Positions 58,471 to 64,000 of a stretch of DNA of 64,000 bases are shown piece after piece (position 1 is the first letter of the stretch; each line of letters opens with the position of its first letter). Made by a program: the position numbers and the translations under genes. This DNA is from Leucobacter edaphi. Lineage in GTDB: Bacteria; Actinomycetota; Actinomycetes; Actinomycetales; Microbacteriaceae. The notes beneath the pieces were generated by a model. That model searched no databases, had not been told where the DNA came from, and saw nothing but the letters and a program-made list of their open reading frames with translations. The stretch lies in the NCBI RefSeq assembly GCF_016522535.1, contig NZ_JAEHOI010000004.1:1-64000 (forward strand). The letters are read 5' to 3'.

Positions 58471-58519
58471 GGTGTCGGACCTCCTATGGATGCAATGAAA
58501 AGAACCCGCTGGATCGCGA

Positions 58520-58547
58520 GTTCTATTCAAACCCTATGGGAAAACAA
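58520..58547 (-). promoter_or_regulatory. promoter of the WXG100 gene
   Basis: TTGTTT (58542-58547) and TAGAAC (58520-58525) are spaced by 16 bases on the minus strand in an AT-rich gap. It is 50 bases before the WXG100 start. On the other strand, TTGATT (58550-58555) and TAGTAT (58575-58580) are 19 bases apart and could drive the divergent lipoprotein gene. Confidence 0.4.
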
Positions 58548-58619
58548 TGTTGATTACCAGACGAGCGTACGAGTTAGTATTATCAGAGGATTGTTTGCAT
58601 TCAGGCAGAGGTGTGATTG

Positions 58620-61352
58620 ATGGCGAAGAAAACTGTCGGACGTACGGGCGGGACGCTGATGAACCCCCACGCGCGCCGCGCGCTCGCGGCCGTGACTGTG
58701 GGGGCGCTCGCGTTCGCTGCCGGCTGCGCGACGCTCGGCGGCGATTCCGCGCGGCAGGGCGGCGATCCCGCGACGCGCGTTCTCCAGTCCGTCGACGTCA
58801 GGCTGGGCCCGAGCGGCACGGTCGAGGGACTCACGGGAACCGCGGTCCTGCTCAACGAGGCGAACGGCGGTATGCGGAGCGAGTCGACGGACTACGCCAC
58901 CGACGAGGTCGTGAACGACCTCCCCATCCGCGTCACCACCGGATACCGCACGAGCCAGGGCTCAGGCAGCGACCTCTCGAAGCTGAAGGGCTACAGCGGC
59001 AAGGTCGAAATCGAGATCACGCTCGAAAACCTCACCGTGAAGCCGGAGACACTGAGCTACGACTCCGCCGGGCAGAAGAAGACCGCCCCCGCCCTCGTTG
59101 GCGTTCCCCTCAGCGTGGCCGCTTCGGCGACGCTGCCCGGCACCTCACCGGGGGCGCTCGTGTTCGATAGCGAGTCGAAGCGCAGCACCAACGGCGTGGT
59201 CAGCGCGTCGGAGAAGGGCAGCAGCAAGGTCCAGTGGGGTGTCCTCCTCGCTCCCCCGCAGACCGAGGCGACCACGACGCTGCGCCTGGTCGCGAACGTC
59301 AAGAACTTCACGGTCCCGCAGCTCGATGTCTCCGTCCAGGCGGGCCTCCGCACCGACCTGTCGTTTGAGGGCGCGCTCGCCTCCGCAATCGAAAACGGGC
59401 CGGACAGCCAGGTCGCAATGCAGCAGAAGGCGATCAAGCTCGTCGCCGAGATCAACGACGTGCTCACCCGCGCGGGCTCCACGGTCACCGAGGTGCGCAA
59501 GAACCTCAACGACACCTCGGCCACGCTCGGTGCATCGGCCGTGACCAGGCTCGACACCAACTCCCGGCAGATCACGCAGGAAATGAACACGCTCGGAGCG
59601 GAGCTCGCCTCCCTCAAGCAGGGCCTCTCGGGCTCGGTCGACGCCGCCTCTGACTCGATGAACTCCGACTTCGCGGAGATCGTCAACGCGATGGGCGACA
59701 TCCTCGGGGACACGAATACGCCGCCGCCCGCCGTCACCACCGAGCAGGACTGCGCCACGAAGCTCAAGGGATTCGCCCCGAACGGCACCGTCTACTCGAT
59801 GTTCAGCCAGATGTCCGGGCTGCTCGACGGCTACGCAGAGGCGTCAGAGGGGTGCCAGAAGCAGATCCGCGAAAAGCTCGGCAGCACCATCGGACCCGAG
59901 GAGCCCTCCGCAGAGGTGTGCGACGCGGAAAAGTCGGCCTCGGCCACCTGCTCGCTCTTCGCGGGCAAGTCGACCGTGCACGAATCCCTCAAAGACCTGG
60001 AGGACGCGGGCGCTCAGCTCGCTGAGGAGCTGAAGTCGCCAACCGTCGAGGACGCCCACGCCATGTCCACCGGGCTGGCCGAGAAGCTCGACGACGTCGA
60101 CGCGCTCATCACCGCGCTCGAACAGGACAACGCCGGTGCCGAGGAACAGCAGCAGCTGCTCAGCCAGCTCACCGAGGTCGAGTCGGAGGTGAGCAACCTC
60201 GCTTCCGTGCACGAGCCACTCGTCAAGGTGTCCCAGCGACTCCGCCAGATCGACGAGAACCAGACCGCCATCGCCGCGCGAGTCTGCAACCTCGGGAAGG
60301 CTCCGAACCAGGTCAACCGCGCAGAACTCGACGCCCTGAGCGCGCAGCTCGCCGGTGTCAACTGCGCAGGAAAGCCGTTCATCGCCCCTCCAATCAAGCC
60401 GATGCCCGGGCAGAAGCCGGAAACCCCGCTTCCCGTCACCGACCTCCCCGCGCAGGCCGACGCGGTCGACGCGGCCGCCGAGTCACTCGTCGCCGAGGGC
60501 GACAGCGACATCGCCCGCCTGAGCGGCGCGCTGGGCACGCTGAAGGAGACCGTGAACGCCAAGGACGAGCGGGAAGGTGCCAGCTCGATCTCGCCCGAGA
60601 CCGCGAAGCAAATGCGCTCCGAGCTCGAAACCGCCACCGCCTCCGTCAGCGAGCTGCAGTCGAAGCTCGAGGACGCGCAGTCCGAACAGGACTCGCTGAG
60701 CAAGGAGATCACCACGGAGTTCGCCCAGGCCGCGGACGAAACCGGTGCGGCGGTCGCCGAGGACCTCGATCGGGGAATCGCCGACCTGAACAGCGGCCGC
60801 GAGCAGACCGACGCGCAGCTCAGCGAGTCCTACTCCGAGCTGATCGCGGGCCTGCGAACCTCGGCGAGCGACGCCGCAAGCGACGGGAAGAAGCTCGTTG
60901 AGAGCCAGAAGACCGAACTCGCGAACAGCGGTAAGGCCTCCCAGCACGCGCTCTCCGACCGGACGGCCCAGGCGCTCCAGAGCATCGATCAGAGCACCTC
61001 GGCATCGACGCGAGACGTGAAGGCCGCCTCGGTCCAGCTGAGCGATGGCCTCAACAAGGTGCTCCTCGACCTCGGCGACCCGAAGATCAAGGGCTCGGGA
61101 ATCCTCGGCTCGATCTCCGCGAGCGCGGCCAAGTCCGACACTGCCGACTTCCAGCTCGCCGAGGCCTCGCAGCACGCCGCAGGCTTCGCGAACGTCCGGG
61201 ATCAGGATCTTTCCGCGCTGCAGCTGCGCAGCGCGCAGTTCCGCGCCGCCCTGGAGAAGAGCGATTCGCTCCCGCCGTTCCATCTCAGCGTCCCGAAGGG
61301 GGCGACGTCGCAGACGATCTACAGCCTCCACTTCGGAGGATCGGCCAAGTGA
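58620..61352 (+). CDS. large coiled-coil lipoprotein of T7SS-like locus
   Basis: A 910-residue secreted lipoprotein (AFAAGC, Cys36). The N-terminal ~250 residues are beta-rich (VTTGYRTSQGSGSDLSKLKG, VSASEKGSSKVQWGVLLAPP). The rest is nearly all long helices with heptad character and paired cysteines (residues ~375-570), ending PFHLSVPKGATSQTIYSLHF. No known family is recognised. Topology recalls the long extracellular coiled-coil of EsaA/YueB, but it is lipid-anchored and has no membrane helices. ATG 58620 follows AGAGGTG; ATG 58659 is also possible. Cotranscribed with the next gene (GTGA overlap). Confidence 0.75.
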   Translation: MAKKTVGRTGGTLMNPHARRALAAVTVGALAFAAGCATLGGDSARQGGDPATRVLQSVDVRLGPSGTVEGLTGTAVLLNEANGGMRSESTDYATDEVVNDLPIRVTTGYRTSQGSGSDLSKLKGYSGKVEIEITLENLTVKPETLSYDSAGQKKTAPALVGVPLSVAASATLPGTSPGALVFDSESKRSTNGVVSASEKGSSKVQWGVLLAPPQTEATTTLRLVANVKNFTVPQLDVSVQAGLRTDLSFEGALASAIENGPDSQVAMQQKAIKLVAEINDVLTRAGSTVTEVRKNLNDTSATLGASAVTRLDTNSRQITQEMNTLGAELASLKQGLSGSVDAASDSMNSDFAEIVNAMGDILGDTNTPPPAVTTEQDCATKLKGFAPNGTVYSMFSQMSGLLDGYAEASEGCQKQIREKLGSTIGPEEPSAEVCDAEKSASATCSLFAGKSTVHESLKDLEDAGAQLAEELKSPTVEDAHAMSTGLAEKLDDVDALITALEQDNAGAEEQQQLLSQLTEVESEVSNLASVHEPLVKVSQRLRQIDENQTAIAARVCNLGKAPNQVNRAELDALSAQLAGVNCAGKPFIAPPIKPMPGQKPETPLPVTDLPAQADAVDAAAESLVAEGDSDIARLSGALGTLKETVNAKDEREGASSISPETAKQMRSELETATASVSELQSKLEDAQSEQDSLSKEITTEFAQAADETGAAVAEDLDRGIADLNSGREQTDAQLSESYSELIAGLRTSASDAASDGKKLVESQKTELANSGKASQHALSDRTAQALQSIDQSTSASTRDVKAASVQLSDGLNKVLLDLGDPKIKGSGILGSISASAAKSDTADFQLAEASQHAAGFANVRDQDLSALQLRSAQFRAALEKSDSLPPFHLSVPKGATSQTIYSLHFGGSAK

Positions 61353-63085
61353 CCGGTGTCCGTCGGCGAGGGCCCGGGAGCTCGGCGCCCGCCGAGACGC
61401 CCGGGGCCCCGCCGGAGGGCGGGGATGGCCCGCGGCGCGGGAGATCCACCTGGCAGGGACCGGTTCCGGCCGAGCTTGATCCCGCGGCGCCGGGCCCGCG
61501 GCGACGCGGGAGCTCGGGAGCGGGCCCCGGTCCCGTCGACGACGGGGCCAAGATCCCGGGAACGCACCAGACGGTCGTCCGCCGGAACGCCTCCGGCGGC
61601 GATACGACCCCCTCGACCGGGGCCCGCCGCACCGGTCGCGCCAGCGAACAGAGCCGCGACGGGCACGACGATCATCTCGGCGACGATCTCGACGCCGACG
61701 ATCGCGCGAGCGACGCGGAGGAGGGCGAAGCAGCGCCCGAGAATCCTTGGCGGCAGCCCCGGACGATTCTCCTCGCCGTGCTCGCGGGCGTGCTCGCACT
61801 CGTCCTGGTGATCATGCTCGTGCTGATCCTCCGCCCGAAAACCGCTGATCCCGTCGCGATCAGCGTTCCGGTCGCGCTGACGGGCGTCAACGCGCCGAAG
61901 GGTCTCACGCTCGGAGTCGTCGTATCCATCGGGCAGGGCGCCGTCGAGGGTGCCGAGTGGGCGTCGGCTGCGGAGGGCGCAGCGGTCGCGAAAGCACGGC
62001 TTCTCGAGGGCGGATCCGAGATCGCACTCATCGTTGAAAACGACCACGGCACCTCCGACGGCGCGAAAGCGGCGGTGACCTCGCTGCACGAGAAGGGCGC
62101 GAGCGGGATCGTCTTCGCGACGAGCGGCGAGCATCTCGCCGCGGGAGTGACAGCGGCGATCGAGGCGAAGCTCCCCGTAGTGCTCGCCTACGAAACGATC
62201 CCGGACTCTGCGCGTTCGGCCGCCGTCTGGACACTCGCCCCGGGTGAGAAGGCGCTCGAGGCCGCGTACCGCGGCGCGATCGGCGAGTTCACGAACCCGG
62301 TGCTCATCGCCGCCGGGCCGGGTGTCCCCGATGGGCTGGCATTCTCGGAGACGCTTCGAGCATCCGGATCCGATCTCGCACCCGTTGCGGAGGCGGCCGC
62401 GGCACGCGCCGGAGCCGATGCGAGCGCCCACCGCGCATACCCGGGCACCGACCTCGCGGAGAAGGAACAGCCGAAGTCCGAGAAGAAGCCCGCTGACGTC
62501 CTCGTGATCAGCGGAAACGCACGAAGCCTCGCGACAATTGTGAAGGAGCTCCAGGCGAGAAACGTCTCGGTTCCCCTCGTGCTCGCACCGGCGGCAGGTT
62601 CGCCCGGGTTCACGCGGTCGCTCCAGGAGCAGGGCGGCAGCGTCACCGCATCGCTCGAGACGATCGGGGTGAACGTCGGAGACGCCGCCGCGCTCGGCAG
62701 CGGAACGCAGGCGCGCGCCGCGTCGGCGTTCCTCCAGGAGGTCCGGCTGCTGGCCGCCGATCCCGAGGCGAAGAACCTGTCCGGAGACGGGCCGTTCTCA
62801 GACGTGGCGCCGTGGGCCGATGTTCGCTCCCACGACGCGGTCGTGGCCCTCGCTGCCGCGGCGGGCAAGGCGGGGAGCACGAGCCCGGAGCAGATCGGAC
62901 AGGAACTCGCGAAGTTGCAGCTCACCGCGAGCGATGGCGCGGCCGGCACCCTCCTCGATTTCCGTCGCAAGGAGGCCGCCTCCGGCAGGGTCCAGCTGCT
63001 GCACGCGACGGGCCAGTCCCTCGGGCTCCGCCCCACGAGCGACGCGCCTCTCACCTGGTTCCCCGCGCCGGATGCGGGACAGTGA
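61349..63085 (+). CDS. membrane-anchored periplasmic-binding-fold protein
   Basis: A 578-residue protein. The cytoplasmic N-terminus is disordered, Pro/Arg/Asp-rich (residues 1-138). One membrane helix (about 140-161) follows. The extracellular part resembles a type 1 binding protein or Leu/Ile/Val receptor: LTLGVVVSIGQGAVEGAEWA, GGSEIALIVENDHGTSDGAK, KGASGIVFATSGEH, LPVVLAYETIPDSA, ADVLVISGNARSLATIVKEL. The cargo site cannot be predicted. It sits directly before an FHA-EssC gene, so it may be a sensor or structural part of the secretion machine. The GTG start overlaps the lipoprotein stop. Confidence 0.75.
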   Translation: MTGVRRRGPGSSAPAETPGAPPEGGDGPRRGRSTWQGPVPAELDPAAPGPRRRGSSGAGPGPVDDGAKIPGTHQTVVRRNASGGDTTPSTGARRTGRASEQSRDGHDDHLGDDLDADDRASDAEEGEAAPENPWRQPRTILLAVLAGVLALVLVIMLVLILRPKTADPVAISVPVALTGVNAPKGLTLGVVVSIGQGAVEGAEWASAAEGAAVAKARLLEGGSEIALIVENDHGTSDGAKAAVTSLHEKGASGIVFATSGEHLAAGVTAAIEAKLPVVLAYETIPDSARSAAVWTLAPGEKALEAAYRGAIGEFTNPVLIAAGPGVPDGLAFSETLRASGSDLAPVAEAAAARAGADASAHRAYPGTDLAEKEQPKSEKKPADVLVISGNARSLATIVKELQARNVSVPLVLAPAAGSPGFTRSLQEQGGSVTASLETIGVNVGDAAALGSGTQARAASAFLQEVRLLAADPEAKNLSGDGPFSDVAPWADVRSHDAVVALAAAAGKAGSTSPEQIGQELAKLQLTASDGAAGTLLDFRRKEAASGRVQLLHATGQSLGLRPTSDAPLTWFPAPDAGQ

Positions 63086-63156
63086 GCGACTCCGAACCGG
63101 CAAACATCTCAGCAGCGCCCGGCAAACGGGCCTGCTCCCACACGTGAAAGGCGGGA

Positions 63157-64000
63157 ATGCGGCTCCTCATCGAACTCGATGGACTGCGTGAGGTCGTCGA
63201 CCTCACGACGTTCGATCCGTCGTCGACCCTCGGCGAGCTCCTCGAGACGCTGCGCGGAACTCCCGCGACGCCCTGGAGCGGCCTCGCGCTCGACGGCGCG
63301 ATGGTCGACGCGGACACCCCGCTGCAAGAGCTTTCGCTCCTCGAGGGATCCCGGATCGCGCACTCCCCCGCCGCGCCGGCCCAGCAGATTCGCGGGTGGA
63401 ACGTCGCGGTCGCAGCTGGAACCGCATCGGGACACGCGATCGCGATCCCGCCGCACCGCGGCCTGATCATCGGAAGGGCCCCGCAGGCCGATCTCGTCCT
63501 GCACACCGAGAGCGCCTCCTGGGAGCACTGCGTCCTCAGGCTCGAAGGTCAGGGCGTTCGCCTCACCGATACCGGCTCGACCAACGGCACCTTCATCGGG
63601 GGCCAGCGCGTCGCCGCGGACGGCGTCCTCATCACGGAGCCGACGACGATCGTGATCGGCGGCACAGCCCTCGTCGTGCGGCCGGCGCTCCTCGAACCGG
63701 AGGCACCGGCCCCCGGGTCGCTGCGCAAGCTCACCGCGGCGGGAACCGCACCGTTCAACCGTCCGCCGAAGCTGGGGCGAACGCCCCACCCGGATCCGGT
63801 CGTTCCTCCGACCCCCAAGGAGATTCCCGAGGCGGCCAAGTTCAACCTGATCCTCGTCCTCGCCCCGATCCTCATGGCCGTCGTCCTCGTGCTCGTGCTG
63901 CGCGACCTCCGCTTTGCGATGTTCGCCCTGCTCAGCCCCATCATGGCCGTCGGCATGTATGTCGAGTCGCGGCGACGCCGCACGAAGTCGCTCAGGGAGG
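63157..64000 (+). CDS. FHA-domain EssC/EccC-type FtsK/SpoIIIE ATPase, N-terminal part
   Basis: 281 residues are visible; the gene runs off the window. Residues 1-80 form a ubiquitin-like start (MRLLIELDGLREVVDL). Residues 99-175 are an FHA domain (LIIGRAPQADLVLHTES, STNGTFIGG). Two membrane helices follow at about 230-248 and 252-268, then a basic stop. This order is that of EssC of type VIIb systems; ATPase domains should lie beyond 64000. ATG 63157 has GGCGGGA upstream. No stop occurs before the window end. Confidence 0.85.
   Translation, partial: MRLLIELDGLREVVDLTTFDPSSTLGELLETLRGTPATPWSGLALDGAMVDADTPLQELSLLEGSRIAHSPAAPAQQIRGWNVAVAAGTASGHAIAIPPHRGLIIGRAPQADLVLHTESASWEHCVLRLEGQGVRLTDTGSTNGTFIGGQRVAADGVLITEPTTIVIGGTALVVRPALLEPEAPAPGSLRKLTAAGTAPFNRPPKLGRTPHPDPVVPPTPKEIPEAAKFNLILVLAPILMAVVLVLVLRDLRFAMFALLSPIMAVGMYVESRRRRTKSLRE

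Overview
The window is 64 kb of strongly GC-rich DNA from an actinobacterium. RbpA, mycothiol ligase MshC, the PafB/PafC pair, a HelY-type helicase next to TatC, a DSBA-free mycothiol background and a WXG100/FHA-EssC secretion locus all fit Micrococcales. Microbacteriaceae (Leucobacter-like) is my best guess, and that genus-level placement is inference. Genes are densely packed with many 4-base start/stop overlaps. I see no IS element, prophage or CRISPR array. The first ~67 bases are C/G homopolymer and look like a contig-end artefact.

Layout. 87-6897: an NAD(P)-binding oxidoreductase and glutamate synthase gltBD. 7183-9279: an SDR oxidoreductase with its terminator, rbpA and a TetR regulator. 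9442-13529: polyamine importer potABCD. 13526-28234: a conserved actinobacterial housekeeping block (lnt, helY, tatC, pafC, pafB, FKBP lipoprotein, trmI, HAD phosphatase, PAC2 protein, mshC, uppP, M20 peptidase). The Pup-proteasome genes and tatA, which often sit inside this block, are absent.

28345-41753 is an accessory locus on one strand. A FecBCD-type importer (lipoprotein, permease, ATPase) is followed by two tandem GATase/ThuA-like paralogues. Next come a small secreted protein and a 1218-residue wall-anchored protein that share a repeated NEAT-like module, then a methyltransferase, a NitT/TauT-type ABC importer and a Crp-like regulator. Two promoters in the locus share the same palindromic operator candidate, and one also carries a DtxR/IdeR-like box. 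I read this as a candidate Isd-like surface-to-cytoplasm iron/heme acquisition system.

42170-54844 is ordinary: tRNA-Leu(GAG), YbaK deacylase, SF2 helicase, SGNH hydrolase, GerW-like protein, GluQRS, FAD-linked oxidase, PdxY, a paired Fluc fluoride channel, PIG-L deacetylase, MntH, an ArsR-like regulator with a divergent flavin reductase-like protein, and a TetR regulator resembling gamma-butyrolactone receptors.

54841 to the window end is a type VII-like secretion locus. A WXG100 protein, a 533-residue candidate substrate, a membrane protein, an LpqN-like protein and an unrecognised possible chaperone run leftward. A 910-residue coiled-coil lipoprotein, a membrane-anchored periplasmic-binding-protein-fold protein and the 5' part of an FHA-bearing EssC/EccC ATPase run rightward. 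The lipoprotein and the binding-protein-fold protein are the least expected parts of this locus.
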